Positions 43,752-52,828 of a stretch of 64,000 nt of DNA are shown here, one piece after another. Every line of letters begins with the position of its first letter. Position 1 is the stretch's first letter. The stretch comes from Rossellomorea aquimaris. GTDB lineage: Bacteria; Bacillota; Bacilli; Bacillales; Bacillaceae_B. The stretch covers positions 27,055 through 91,054 of the forward strand of contig NZ_JAIVAR010000008.1 of NCBI RefSeq assembly GCF_020171925.1. Reading direction: 5' to 3'. Under the pieces are notes generated by a model. The model saw only the letters and a program-made list of their open reading frames with translations. It did no database searches and had not been told where the DNA came from. A program made the translations under genes and the position numbers.

Positions 43752-43964
43752 ATGGAGGAATGGACATATCAAAAAAGAGAATCGGTGGAGAAGGTTTTAT
43801 TTGTCCTATTGATTTTTTTCTATGTTATTTATGTACCAGTATCAATAATTCAATGGTTTGCAGGAGATGGGGGAATAACAGCGCTTGTGGTGGGAATTGC
43901 GTTGCCTTATATGAGGAAGAATCATATTGAACAAATTAGGGTGAAGCAGAGTGGTGGAGCTTGA
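43752..43964 (+). CDS. Small two-helix membrane protein, copy 1
   Basis: A 70-residue protein closely related to the one at 44660. Shared segments are IFFYVIYVPVSIIQWFAGDGG and VVGIALPYMRKNHI. The N-terminus looks frameshifted relative to copy 2: the expected start MDISKKRI is in another frame from position 43760, and the ribosome binding site for ATG 43752 is poor. It may therefore be poorly expressed. Function unknown. Confidence 0.5.
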   Translation: MEEWTYQKRESVEKVLFVLLIFFYVIYVPVSIIQWFAGDGGITALVVGIALPYMRKNHIEQIRVKQSGGA

Positions 43965-43987
43965 ATAGTTTATTCGAGCTCTTTTTT
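43957..43987 (+). terminator. Terminator after copy 1
   Basis: GAGCTTGAAT / ATTCGAGCTC hairpin followed by TTTTTT, overlapping the last codons. The copy-2 gene has a related hairpin in the same position. Confidence 0.8.
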
Positions 43988-44033
43988 GCAACTTTAAATT
44001 TTTGATTTAGTGGGTACTTTACCCATTTTACTG

Positions 44034-44639
44034 ATGAAAAATACAATACTATTAAAGAATAAAATATTTGCCGTTAAGGAAGAAGCTAACACAACTGCCT
44101 AGCAAGCGAGTTTAGCTGCTACATCAGTACTTTACTCTCAAGTTGATGAGGTAATCAATGAGTATGAGAAAACTCTTGAAGGAACAATTGATAAAATTCC
44201 TGAATCAATTGAAATGAAGATTCAGAAGAAAGAAATTGAGCTCCGATCATCTTCTAGTTATGATGATTATTCTGACAATGAAATCAAACTGGAAGCGATG
44301 GATATTGTACTTACAGAGGAGTTGCAGCATGGAGTTGGTAAAGACAAGCTGCACGATATGTTGAATGAAGAACTTTATCAATCCACGTTAAAAGACATGC
44401 AAGCACAAGCCCAAGCAACGATTGTACAGAACCATGGAAATCTAATAGGAGCCGAGCTGGTTATAGATGAAGGACAGGTCTTTGTCCGTGCGTCAAACAC
44501 TATAGAAGGAACATCCTATAAAGGGTTCTTTACGGAATTAAAAGAAGATATCTTTCAAACTGCAGGAGGACCTAAGATTGATTTCCTGACTGAATTAAGC
44601 AACTTTGATGTGAAAATAGAAAGGTCGCTCGATTATTAA
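44034..44639 (+). pseudogene. Remnant of a larger protein with internal TAG stop
   Basis: An open frame from ATG 44034 is interrupted by TAG at 44100-44102 (Gln CAG would restore it: ANTTA-stop-QASLAATSVLYSQVDEV) and continues to 44639. The product after the stop is helical, with a charged C-terminal domain (IKLEAMDIVLTEELQHG; AELVIDEGQVFVRASNTIEG). There is no ribosome binding site before 44034, and the coding-like character upstream is lost. I read it as the C-terminal remnant of a protein whose 5' part is gone. Translation could restart at ATG 44214. Family not recognised. Confidence 0.6.
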
Positions 44640-44659
44640 TGATGAGAGGAGGGAATTCA

Positions 44660-44866
44660 ATGTCCAAGAAAGAAAAACGATGGAGAAGATTTTATTTGTT
44701 CTTGATGATCTTTTTCTACGCAATATACGTACCTGTGTCAGCAATTGAATGGCTCGCAGGAGATGGTGGACTCCCAATAACAGCCGTTGTAGTGGGAATT
44801 GCGTTGCCGTACATGAGAAAGAATCATATACACCAGATTCAAATGAAAGAGAATACGGGAGCTTGA
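44660..44866 (+). CDS. Small two-helix membrane protein, copy 2
   Basis: A 68-residue protein with a strong GAGGAGGG site before ATG 44660. Two hydrophobic segments (FYLFLMIFFYAIYVPVSAIEW and ITAVVVGIALPYM) are joined by LAGDGGLP; the ends are basic. It is paralogous to the gene at 43752, and this copy appears intact. It starts 20 bases after the remnant at 44034-44639. Role unknown. Confidence 0.65.
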   Translation: MSKKEKRWRRFYLFLMIFFYAIYVPVSAIEWLAGDGGLPITAVVVGIALPYMRKNHIHQIQMKENTGA

Positions 44867-44892
44867 ATATAAATATGTTCAAGCTCTTTTTC
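44859..44892 (+). terminator. Terminator after copy 2
   Basis: GAGCTTGAA pairs with TTCAAGCTC over a ten-base loop, followed by TTTTTCTTT. Confidence 0.82.
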
Positions 44893-45277
44893 TTTATAGA
44901 TAAAAAACAACAAACAAAATCCAAAGCCTTAAAGGACTAAATCAAGCGTATTTGGAGACTAGCTTACAGTGATTATCAGAATCCTGTTCTAGACGAAATG
45001 AACTTATTAGAAAAAATGGTGAGTGTATAAATTCAATCGAATGACTTCTAGCATTTGAAAAAATTTTGCTTTCTTAATGTTATTTTGTGTAAGAATTGTA
45101 TTTTAATTGGTTATTGATTCTGGTTATTGGGTATTTAAATTTGTAGTTAAAAAGCCACCCCCCCATGTAGTTCTTATTACCTTTTTTGATAGTGGATTGA
45201 AACAAAGAAATGGATGAAGTCGTAAGCATATATAACGGTTAATATTGATGAGTGGTAGAACAGAGAGGGTCTGATGG
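44893..45277. other. Intergenic with a small coding remnant
   Basis: Positions 44944-45030 read IKRIWRLAYSDYQNPVLDEM and a few residues more before a stop, which looks like the tail of a lost gene. The rest is AT-rich with a C7 tract near 45157 and no recognised element. Confidence 0.4.
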
Positions 45278-46126
45278 ATGTTTTCTAAGTTAAGAATTAA
45301 AAAAGTTGCAAAACCATTCAAGAAAAATTGGTATGAAAGAGTGGAAGTTTCAAGGCATTTAGCAGATGTGGAGGGTGAGCATTACCATTATGTTCTGTTC
45401 TTGAACGTAATTGGGATACCTAAAGGTGCGCTTGCCGTAAGAGTAGATGGTTCGATTCCTGATCTAGATACAGCGAAGCAAGTCGTTTTCAGGGTGAGTT
45501 CTTATAACAATATTATGCGATTTGCTGGTAAATCTAAAGATGGGATGAAAGATATCTTGAAACGGCCAATCAAGACAATGAGAACGGTAGAGAATCAGGT
45601 CAAAGAATATTTTGGTGAAGTGATTCCTGTGGGAAATCCACTTCACAAAGAATTAACCTTGTTAATCGACTTGTGTAAAACGATGCAGGATAACCAACCG
45701 AAGTTTGACCATATGTTTAAAGAGATTTGTGAGATTGGTGGTTCTCAAGATAGAAACAAAGTATTAAAAGCGGAGACATTTGAAAGGTTACATGACATTT
45801 TTATTGAATGGCATGTGCTTCTATATAAAGAGCAACGTATGCAACTATTGAATTTCTATGATCTACCTTTAATCCAGCAACATGTGGACAAGGGTGGAAA
45901 AGGTAAGAAACTATATAAAACATTGGGAAATATGCATACGGAAAAAAGAAAAAAATCGTTTGTTAATTTTTTAGACGGCGTTATTCACAATGAGGTGGGG
46001 GATATTAGTCGTTTATCCTACGCTCCAGAAGACGTTAATATTTTTCGGCAATTGAAGATTAAAGAAGGGTATCAAAGGTTTGAAACCTACCTGGTGCCAC
46101 TTATAAGGAATAAAGGAGATAAGTAA
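45278..46126 (+). CDS. Hypothetical protein with a decayed downstream duplicate
   Basis: A 282-residue soluble, basic protein with no signal or membrane segment. The N-terminal part is beta-rich (HYHYVLFLNVIGIPKGALAVRVDG), the middle helical, and the C-terminal ~60 residues (FLDGVIHNEVGDISRLSYAP and onward to YLVPLIRNKG) recur in the remnant immediately downstream. I do not recognise the family. Base composition is AT-rich like the neighbouring accessory genes. Confidence 0.55.
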   Translation: MFSKLRIKKVAKPFKKNWYERVEVSRHLADVEGEHYHYVLFLNVIGIPKGALAVRVDGSIPDLDTAKQVVFRVSSYNNIMRFAGKSKDGMKDILKRPIKTMRTVENQVKEYFGEVIPVGNPLHKELTLLIDLCKTMQDNQPKFDHMFKEICEIGGSQDRNKVLKAETFERLHDIFIEWHVLLYKEQRMQLLNFYDLPLIQQHVDKGGKGKKLYKTLGNMHTEKRKKSFVNFLDGVIHNEVGDISRLSYAPEDVNIFRQLKIKEGYQRFETYLVPLIRNKGDK

Positions 46127-46129
46127 ATT

Positions 46130-46424
46130 TGTTGCTGTAAATGTTCAACAACACCTGAAAAATCACAAAGATCTCCTTAAAATATTGCCGATTTAAGTGG
46201 TCATCCAAAAGGGAAAAAAATTGAGCAAATCCCATAAATACTTTCACCAAGAAAAAATAAGGCAGCAGCTGATCAAATTTGATTCGGAAGTTGTTCGAAA
46301 AGAAATAGGAGATGTCTCCGTATTGTCTTACACCGATGAAGATATAGGGTATTTCAAGGAGCTGAAGAGAAGAGAGGGATACCTTAGGTTTGAGAGCAAT
46401 TTAGTCCCTGATATTCGAAATTGA
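46130..46424 (+). pseudogene. C-terminal duplicate remnant of the preceding gene
   Basis: The frame ending at 46424 encodes VVRKEIGDVSVLSYTDEDIG then REGYLRFESNLVPDIRN, matching the C-terminus of the 45278 gene. Upstream of 46197 the similarity (LPI-stop-VVIQKGKK) continues through a stop codon. No start or ribosome binding site is convincing. It is a truncated duplicate. Confidence 0.65.
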
Positions 46425-46470
46425 TTGAGGATACATAAACTGACGTGATTCGTATGAAAGAGGTGATTTC

Positions 46471-47048
46471 ATGACAAACAAACCGGTCCCCTTTAAAGAA
46501 AGTAGAATCATCTCAACGACGCTTCTGCTGGTTTTAATGGGCTTTTTAGTTAGCTTTGTACCGGACGAAAACTGGTCCCTTCTAGCAGTGAATATGGGGT
46601 TGGCTGGCTTATGCGGCATCCTGTTTTGGTGTTTTGGTTAAAGACCAAACATGAGAGTAAACGATACTTTTCTTTATTGTCTTATGTAATGATTATCGCT
46701 TTAGCCATCTACTTTGTTATTCCATTTTTCAGGGTGTTTGCTGGCCAATTGGTATCTTGGGTGGGAATGATATTGATCATCATCATGATCCTATTGCCTT
46801 TCCTTCATCGGGAATCTATAGCAACCGGGGTCGTGAACCCTTCTAAAAACCCCATTGGCAAATACTTTTTTACCGTTACCGCTTTGATTATCGGGTTTGG
46901 GGTCATCTTCTTTGCTACCATAAACTACTCCGAGAATCCTGATGCGATCACTCTTTCGTCTTTCTTATTCATCCTTTCCCTGATATTCTTGTTCATTGCA
47001 CCAGTATTGTTGATTAAGCCAAGTCGGGTTAAGGAGCTGGAGAAATGA
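46471..47048 (+). pseudogene. Membrane protein frameshifted by an 8-bp tandem duplication
   Basis: ATG 46471, behind AGAGGTG, opens a frame (MTNKPVPFKESRIISTTLLL) that ends at 46641 after 56 codons. The continuation, KRYFSLLSYVMIIALAIYFV and three more helices, is in another frame to 47048. The break falls exactly on TGTTTTGG repeated twice (46622-46637). Removing one unit gives LFWLKTKHESKRYF and one ~189-residue protein that aligns with the next gene (FKDSRIFHVAV..., VRYFSIQSY). It is either a pseudogene or a slippage-controlled gene. Confidence 0.75.
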
Positions 47049-47653
47049 TACAGAATGACGAATCGCGATTGTTAGAAAAGAACGACCTGTCCTTTAAAGA
47101 TAGCCGGATCTTTCATGTGGCTGTGTCGATTGTGATTGTTACTTTTTTATTCAGTGCGTTACCAGAATGGTCGGCACCCCAGTTTAAAGTGAATGCGGTG
47201 ATCTCTTTCATATTATTAATGGTGATTGTTGTGTCTTGGAAGACGGTGGAGCTTAAAGTGAGGTATTTTTCCATTCAGAGTTACTGTCTGATCTTCTGTT
47301 TGTCCCACTTATTTGCTCAGCCAATCATTAAATATTTCTGGCAGGAGGGTAATAGTGCCTGGATTTATTTTGCGTCTTGTTGGATCGTCGGCTTTATCAT
47401 CTTGCATTTTTTCAGGGAGGGTCTATTTCAGGCTTTTTCAAAAATCTATGAAAGCAAGGTTAGCATTGGCTACCACCTAGTTGTATTCAGCTTTTTGCTG
47501 TTGGTTCCAATATCCATTGGCGTTATTAAAGCCAAAGATCTGAATAGTAGTATAGGCTATGGAATCATTCTCTATATCGGATCTATTTTACTCCTTATGA
47601 CACTGCCAGCTTTCCTTAAAAAACCAGAAGACATCAACATAAATGAATCTTGA
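47045..47653 (+). CDS. Multi-pass membrane protein, paralogue of the preceding gene
   Basis: A 202-residue protein with about six hydrophobic helices. The N-terminal FKDSRIFHVAVSIVIVTFLF corresponds to FKESRIISTTLLLVLMGFLV in the frameshifted neighbour, so the two arose by duplication. Its start overlaps the end of that gene by 4 bases (ATGA), implying coupled translation when both are intact. It ends 19 bases before the Spo0M-like gene. Family and function are unknown. Confidence 0.6.
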   Translation: MIQNDESRLLEKNDLSFKDSRIFHVAVSIVIVTFLFSALPEWSAPQFKVNAVISFILLMVIVVSWKTVELKVRYFSIQSYCLIFCLSHLFAQPIIKYFWQEGNSAWIYFASCWIVGFIILHFFREGLFQAFSKIYESKVSIGYHLVVFSFLLLVPISIGVIKAKDLNSSIGYGIILYIGSILLLMTLPAFLKKPEDININES

Positions 47654-47672
47654 ATATAAGGAGTGATCCCCC

Positions 47673-48554
47673 ATGTTCAACAAACACAAAAAAGCCATGC
47701 GAAACGCAAAGTTTAAAAAGCTGATCACGAGGACCATTGGACACGTCAAGGTGGACACTGTACTGACTGAAGAGCGGGTCACCCCGGGAGATACGCTTAT
47801 CGGTGAAGTGCGGCTGTCGCGTAAGAAAGGGTTTAAAGAGATCGAGAAGGTAAGTATTTCTCTTATGCAGCAGTTCCCCTTTTCGGATGATACGGTGGCC
47901 AATCTTTCGTTGATTACGACCGAAATGAGATTGTCAGAAGAACAGAAAGAACTTCATGAGTTGGTGATGCCATTTGAGATGAGTATTCCTTATTTTACGC
48001 CGAAGAGTGCAGTGAAGAGGAAATGCTGGATACAGACGGAGATTGACCTTCCTTACAAATTGGATCCGAGGGATATGGATTTCATCGAGGTCGATGAACA
48101 TCCGCTCCTTCCATATGTCAATAAAATTGTGACGGAAGAGCTCGGCTTTGTTAAAACAAATAGGGAAGAGGTGATCCACTATCCAGGGTTCCAACCAAAG
48201 TGGGTCATTGATAAAAGGATCCTGAATCATCCCCTTTATCCGATGCTTTCCAGGAGGAAGGTGCCGGTGGCTCATGAAATCGAATATTTCCCTCCCGAAG
48301 AGTTCAGGGATAAATACCGCGAAATTGAGTTTGTTTATGATATTAGTGAAGAGGGCATGGATTTGTATGTGGAGCTTCAATTTATCATCCCGAAACAGAT
48401 TGGTGGTTACTTCAAGCGAGCTGCCATAAGTGAAAGCGACCGGGATGAGCGCATCCATAAGCTGTCTTTTACGAACGAAGAAATTGAGAACCCAGAAACC
48501 ATCAAAGTGAAGCTGATGGAACTCCTGGAAAAAACAGAAGAATTAAGAATTTAA
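47673..48554 (+). CDS. Spo0M-family (arrestin-like) sporulation-control protein
   Basis: A 293-residue protein. The N-terminal half has the Spo0M arrestin-like pattern: IGHVKVDTVLTEERVTPGDTL, then GEVRLSRKKGFKEIEKVSISLM, a beta-sandwich related to eukaryotic arrestins and Vps26. The middle part resembles the SpoOM family segment with DLPYKLDPRDMDFIEVDEHP. The C-terminus is helical. Spo0M in B. subtilis affects sporulation and cell-shape functions without a known enzymatic activity. AGGAGTG precedes the ATG. A terminator follows. Confidence 0.72.
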   Translation: MFNKHKKAMRNAKFKKLITRTIGHVKVDTVLTEERVTPGDTLIGEVRLSRKKGFKEIEKVSISLMQQFPFSDDTVANLSLITTEMRLSEEQKELHELVMPFEMSIPYFTPKSAVKRKCWIQTEIDLPYKLDPRDMDFIEVDEHPLLPYVNKIVTEELGFVKTNREEVIHYPGFQPKWVIDKRILNHPLYPMLSRRKVPVAHEIEYFPPEEFRDKYREIEFVYDISEEGMDLYVELQFIIPKQIGGYFKRAAISESDRDERIHKLSFTNEEIENPETIKVKLMELLEKTEELRI

Positions 48555-48575
48555 TCAAACGTTTGTTTAAATCTT

Positions 48576-48598
48576 GAAGCCTGTTATCAGGCTTTTTT
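48576..48598 (+). terminator. Terminator of the Spo0M-like gene
   Basis: AAGCCTG / CAGGCTT with a TTAT loop, followed by TTTT. Confidence 0.8.
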
Positions 48599-48609
48599 CA
48601 TTAGTAGGA

Positions 48610-48698
48610 GCCTTATAAATCCTGGAGCTGGACAGTTAACCCCTAAATGTGGAGGGATACAGAAAGTGAAGTTTTACATGGGAATCGAAAGCGGTATT
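48610..48698 (+). repeat. Palindromic intergenic repeat, truncated copy D
   Basis: CCTGGAGCTGGACA and GGAATCGAAAGCGGTATT match the centre and right end of copies A-C. The left half is missing and the middle is degenerate. Confidence 0.6.
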
Positions 48699-48842
48699 CT
48701 GAGAGACTCGCGGTGTATAAGGAAGATTCGCACTTTCCAGCACTTCTGCAACCAAAACATTCGGAAAAACCGCTATAATTGGGTAGAATAGTAACAATGG
48801 CTTTTTATTGATTATTGGTTGGAAAGCAGAAGGAGAGAAATC

Positions 48843-50312
48843 ATGACACATTTTACAGATGACAGCGTAGCTTTGCATACAGATTTGTATCAAATAAATA
48901 TGACGAAGGCCTATTGGGATGATGACTTCCATAATCGAAAGGCTGTTTTTGAGGTGTTCTTTCGAAAGCTGCCTTTTGGCAATGGATATGCGGTGTTTGC
49001 CGGTTTGGAACGTGTGATGGAGTATGTGAAACATTTTCATTTCAGTGAGAGTGATATTGAATACCTACGGGAGCTTGGATATGAAGAGAAGTTCCTAGAG
49101 TATTTAGGGGATCTTCGCTTTACCGGGACGATCCGCTCTATGCGGGAAGGGGAGCTTGCTTTTGCCAATGAGCCGCTCTTGCGGATTGAAGCACCACTGG
49201 CTCAGGCGCAACTCCTGGAGACGGCGATCTTGAATATTGTTAACTATCAAACATTGATTGCGACGAAGGCGAACCGGATCAAGCAGGTGGTCCATGATGA
49301 AGTGGTGATGGAGTTCGGTACCCGCCGTGCGCATGAGCTGGATGCGGCGATTTGGGGGACTCGTGCTGCGTTCATCGGTGGTTTCGATGCGACCAGTAAC
49401 GTGCGTGCAGGAAAAATTTTCGGGATGCCTGTATCGGGTACACATGCCCATTCCATGGTACAGGCGTATCAGGATGATTACACGGCCTTCCATAAATACG
49501 CAGAGAGCCATAAGGATTGCGTGTTCCTTGTGGATACGTACGATACGTTGAAGTCCGGTGTCCCGGCTGCCATCAAGGTGGCAAAGGAGCTTGGGGATAA
49601 GATCAACTTCAAAGGGATCCGCCTGGACAGCGGGGATATGGCGTATTTGTCCAAGAAAGCCCGCAAGATGCTGGATGAAGCCGGTTTTACCGAGACGAAG
49701 ATCATTGCATCCAATGACTTGGACGAGTATACGATCTTAAACTTGAAGCAGCAAGGTGCCGAAATTGATGTGTGGGGTGTCGGGACAAAACTGATCACTG
49801 CTTATGATCAGCCTGCCCTCGGTGCAGTTTATAAGCTGGCATCAATCGAGAATGAGAACGGTGAGATGGAGGATTCGATCAAGATTTCAAGCAACGCTGA
49901 GAAAGTTTCCACTCCGGGCTTGAAAAAGGTTTATCGCATCATCAACAAGGTCAATCATAAATCAGAAGGGGATTATATCACCCTTGAACATGAAGATCCC
50001 CAACACGAAGACCGCTTGAAGATGTTCCACCCTGTGCATACGTACATCAGTAAGTTCGTGACGAACTTTGAGGCGAGGGAGCTGCATGTGGATGTCTTCA
50101 AGGATGGCGAACTGGTGTATGAGACCCCATCCCTTCAAGTCATGAGGGATTTTGTCAATGAAAATCTCGATCTTCTTTGGGATGAATATAAGCGTTCCAT
50201 GAATCCAGAGGAATATCCGGTGGATCTGAGCGATGAGTGCTGGACGAACAAGATGAACCTCATCCAGAAAGTGAAAGCAGAAGTGAAGGAAAGATTTCAT
50301 TCCGATAGGTAA
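48843..50312 (+). CDS. pncB: Nicotinate phosphoribosyltransferase
   Basis: A 489-residue enzyme that converts nicotinate and PRPP (with ATP) to nicotinate mononucleotide, the entry step of NAD salvage. Family marks are [15 protein letters not shown] at the N-terminus, [31 protein letters not shown] with the phosphorylated active-site His, and [12 protein letters not shown] in the PRPP site. ATG 48843 lies behind AAGGAGAG; the in-frame start 24 bases upstream lies before that site. nadE follows 71 bases later, so the pair forms a NAD salvage unit as in Bacillus. Confidence 0.93.
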   Translation: MTHFTDDSVALHTDLYQINMTKAYWDDDFHNRKAVFEVFFRKLPFGNGYAVFAGLERVMEYVKHFHFSESDIEYLRELGYEEKFLEYLGDLRFTGTIRSMREGELAFANEPLLRIEAPLAQAQLLETAILNIVNYQTLIATKANRIKQVVHDEVVMEFGTRRAHELDAAIWGTRAAFIGGFDATSNVRAGKIFGMPVSGTHAHSMVQAYQDDYTAFHKYAESHKDCVFLVDTYDTLKSGVPAAIKVAKELGDKINFKGIRLDSGDMAYLSKKARKMLDEAGFTETKIIASNDLDEYTILNLKQQGAEIDVWGVGTKLITAYDQPALGAVYKLASIENENGEMEDSIKISSNAEKVSTPGLKKVYRIINKVNHKSEGDYITLEHEDPQHEDRLKMFHPVHTYISKFVTNFEARELHVDVFKDGELVYETPSLQVMRDFVNENLDLLWDEYKRSMNPEEYPVDLSDECWTNKMNLIQKVKAEVKERFHSDR

Positions 50313-50383
50313 TTAGATTTGAGATTGGGCAAGATAAACAGGTATACTATGATGTGATAAATCCTAACATGGAGTGTGAAAGT

Positions 50384-51211
50384 ATGGATTCTCTTCAAAA
50401 ACAGATTGTAGAAGAAATGATGGTATCACCCGAAATCGATCCCAAGGAAGAAATTCGCCGCAGTGTGGACTTCATGAAGAGCTACTTGAAGAAGCATTCG
50501 TTCCTGAAGAGCCTGGTGCTCGGTATCTCCGGTGGTCAGGACTCTACATTGCTTGGGAAGCTCGCCCAAACAGCGGTGGAAGAACTGAATGAAGAAACCG
50601 GTTCTGATGAGTATGCATTTTATGCGGTTCGTCTTCCGTACGGAGAGCAGGGGGATGCGCAGGATGCGATCGATGCAGTGGAGTTCATCAACCCGACGAA
50701 CCCGCTGACAGTCAACATCCAAGCTGCAGTGGATGCGAGTTATGCTACCTTGAAGAAAGTGGGCATTGAGATGTCCGACTTCGTAAAAGGGAACGAAAAA
50801 GCCCGTGAACGCATGAAGGTTCAGTTTGCCATTGCCGCCATGAAGAATGGGGTCGTACTGGGTACCGATCATTCAGCGGAAGCGGTCACTGGATTTTATA
50901 CGAAATTCGGCGATGGAGCGGCTGATCTCGTCCCTCTTTTCCGCCTCAACAAGCGTCAGGGGAAAGCGATGCTGAAAGAACTCGACTGTCCGGAGCATCT
51001 TTACAATAAAAAGCCGACTGCGGATCTTGAAGACAACAAGCCACAGCTTCCGGATGAAGAAGCGCTCGGTGTGACTTACGAACAGATCGATGACTTCCTC
51101 GAAGGTAAGGAAGTACCGGAGGAAGCAAGTAAAATCATCGAAAACCATTACTTGAAATCACAGCATAAGCGTCATCTGCCGATTACGGTGTTTGATGATT
51201 TTTGGAAATGA
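50384..51211 (+). CDS. nadE: NH3-dependent NAD synthetase
   Basis: A 275-residue enzyme that amidates nicotinate adenine dinucleotide to NAD using ATP and ammonia. The ATP-pyrophosphatase P-loop is [17 protein letters not shown], followed by [14 protein letters not shown] and [19 protein letters not shown], both typical NadE segments. There is no glutaminase domain, so it is the ammonia-dependent type. ATG 50384 has GGAGTG at the right distance; the GTG at 50354 does not. A strong terminator follows. Confidence 0.94.
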   Translation: MDSLQKQIVEEMMVSPEIDPKEEIRRSVDFMKSYLKKHSFLKSLVLGISGGQDSTLLGKLAQTAVEELNEETGSDEYAFYAVRLPYGEQGDAQDAIDAVEFINPTNPLTVNIQAAVDASYATLKKVGIEMSDFVKGNEKARERMKVQFAIAAMKNGVVLGTDHSAEAVTGFYTKFGDGAADLVPLFRLNKRQGKAMLKELDCPEHLYNKKPTADLEDNKPQLPDEEALGVTYEQIDDFLEGKEVPEEASKIIENHYLKSQHKRHLPITVFDDFWK

Positions 51212-51254
51212 TTCTAATAAAAGAGCTTGGGATAAAAATGTCTTAGCCAAATTA

Positions 51255-51303
51255 AAACCCGAACTAATCTGTCTGTTGAGAGGCAGATTAGTTCGGGTTT
51301 TTA
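51255..51303 (+). terminator. Strong terminator of pncB-nadE
   Basis: An 18-bp stem, AAACCCGAACTAATCTG pairing with CAGATTAGTTCGGGTTT, with a 12-base loop and TTTTT tail. Confidence 0.92.
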
Positions 51304-51344
51304 ATATGTATAACGAACTGTAGATTGAATTTCACCTCTATGTA

Positions 51345-51603
51345 GCGGTTGATTGGAGTGCAAGACGAAGACTTCTGCGGGGAGAGTAGCTTATAAGAAA
51401 AGCGGAAGGGCTTTGAAGAGAGGCGTGTGGCAAAAGACGAATGGGCCACGAAGGCGTTCTTTGCCTTCTTGGTCGGTTTGGCTTATGACATTTGCCTCTA
51501 AGTCCTGCAGCTAGACATGTGAGACCCCGCAGGCGAAGCCGAGGACGCTCATGGGCTACCCGCGGAAAGCGAAGTCTTGCACGGAAATCATAAGCGGTAT
51601 TAA
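51345..51603 (+). repeat. Palindromic intergenic repeat, copy B (longest)
   Basis: A 259-bp copy. Inner arms GTGCAAGAC (51358-51366) and GTCTTGCAC (51574-51582) match. Between the shared AAAAGCGGAAGGGCTTTG and GCCTCTAAG blocks it has an extra ~65-base segment that itself folds (GGGCCACGAAGGCG / CGCCTTCTTGGTC-like symmetry around TTCTTTG). The remaining gap to 51870 shows nothing else identified. Confidence 0.82.
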
Positions 51604-51870
51604 AAACTGGAACTGATATTACTTGTCTTTAAATTTAGAATTCCTAGTTATGTCCCAGCCTCTTCTTGCTTTTGTAATTTCTCTTATAACCTACACACTG
51701 TAAAGCATGAACCACACTCGCCTTCCGCCTGCTCACCTTCCGTATGACAAATTCCCTAAAAATTCTATTTATTTTACGGTGAAATGGAGGATTTTTGGAA
51801 TTGGAAACGAAATTATTAATAGTTATAGAGAGAAAATCTATCAACTTAAAAGGGATTCAGGAGGGGTCAA

Positions 51871-52827
51871 ATGACACAGGAATTAGTAAATCCAAAGCTG
51901 AAAGATGTTGTTGAAAATATAGAGAAAGTTATGATCGGGAAGCGTCAGGTAGCGGAGTTGAGCGTTGTCGCACTGCTTGCCGGCGGCCATGTACTGCTTG
52001 AGGATGTCCCGGGTGTCGGGAAGACGATGATGGTCAGGGCGCTTGCGAAATCGGTGGGGGCGAGTTTCAAACGGATTCAGTTCACGCCGGATCTTCTGCC
52101 GTCCGATGTCATCGGTGTGTCGATTTACAACCCGAAGGAGATGGAATTCAACTTCAGACCAGGTCCGATCATGGGGAATATCATACTGGCGGACGAAATT
52201 AACCGTACATCTCCGAAGACGCAGTCGGCATTGCTTGAAGGGATGGAAGAGGGAAGTGTGACCATCGATGGGAACACACGCCGTCTCGATAAGCCGTTTT
52301 TCGTCATGGCGACACAGAATCCGATTGAATATGAAGGGACTTATCCGCTTCCGGAAGCGCAGCTGGATCGTTTCCTCTTGAAGATGAAGATGGGGTATCC
52401 GGAACCGGCTGAAGAGATGGAGGTACTGCACAGGGCCCAGAAAAATCCGCCAATCGATGAATTGGAGGCAGTCATGACCCTTGAAGAACTTCGTTATCTT
52501 CAGGAAGAGGTGAAGGAAGTATTGGTGGACGATACCATTAAGAAATATATCGTGGATATCGCGGGACGTACGAGGATCCACGCGAATGTTTACTTGGGCG
52601 CAAGTCCCCGTGGTTCAATCGCATTGATGAAGGCGTGCCAGGCCTATGCATTTTTAAGGGGAAGGGATTATGTAGTGCCGGATGATGTGCAATTCCTTGC
52701 CCCGTTTGTATTTTCTCACAGGATCATCATGAAATCGGAAGCGCGCTATGAAGGGATCACACCTGAAGAAGTGGTGGAGCGAGTGATGGCCCGCATACCG
52801 GTCCCTGTACAAAGGCTCGTGAGATAG
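51871..52827 (+). CDS. MoxR-family AAA+ ATPase
   Basis: A 318-residue AAA+ ATPase of the MoxR type. Walker A is VPGVGKTMMVRAL, then RIQFTPDLLPSDVIG, Walker B ILADEINRTSPKTQSALLEGMEE, the sensor MATQNPIEYEGTYPLPEAQLDRF and, near the C-terminus, YLGASPRGSIALMKA. CAGGAGGGG precedes the ATG. It is followed by DUF58 and transglutaminase genes with almost no spacing, an arrangement syntenic with B. subtilis yeaC-yeaD-yebA and seen widely for MoxR chaperones with a DUF58 protein. It is probably a chaperone-like activator of an envelope protein. Confidence 0.9.
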   Translation: MTQELVNPKLKDVVENIEKVMIGKRQVAELSVVALLAGGHVLLEDVPGVGKTMMVRALAKSVGASFKRIQFTPDLLPSDVIGVSIYNPKEMEFNFRPGPIMGNIILADEINRTSPKTQSALLEGMEEGSVTIDGNTRRLDKPFFVMATQNPIEYEGTYPLPEAQLDRFLLKMKMGYPEPAEEMEVLHRAQKNPPIDELEAVMTLEELRYLQEEVKEVLVDDTIKKYIVDIAGRTRIHANVYLGASPRGSIALMKACQAYAFLRGRDYVVPDDVQFLAPFVFSHRIIMKSEARYEGITPEEVVERVMARIPVPVQRLVR

Positions 52828-52828
52828 T

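Noticed and set aside
44214..44639. Independent intact gene starting at ATG 44214
   Set aside because: The frame is open and protein-like upstream except for one TAG, and there is no ribosome binding site before 44214; a remnant is more likely, though restart cannot be excluded.
45124..45321. Minus-strand 65-codon reading frame
   Set aside because: It overlaps the start of the 45278 gene and reads through a C7 tract with no start signal.
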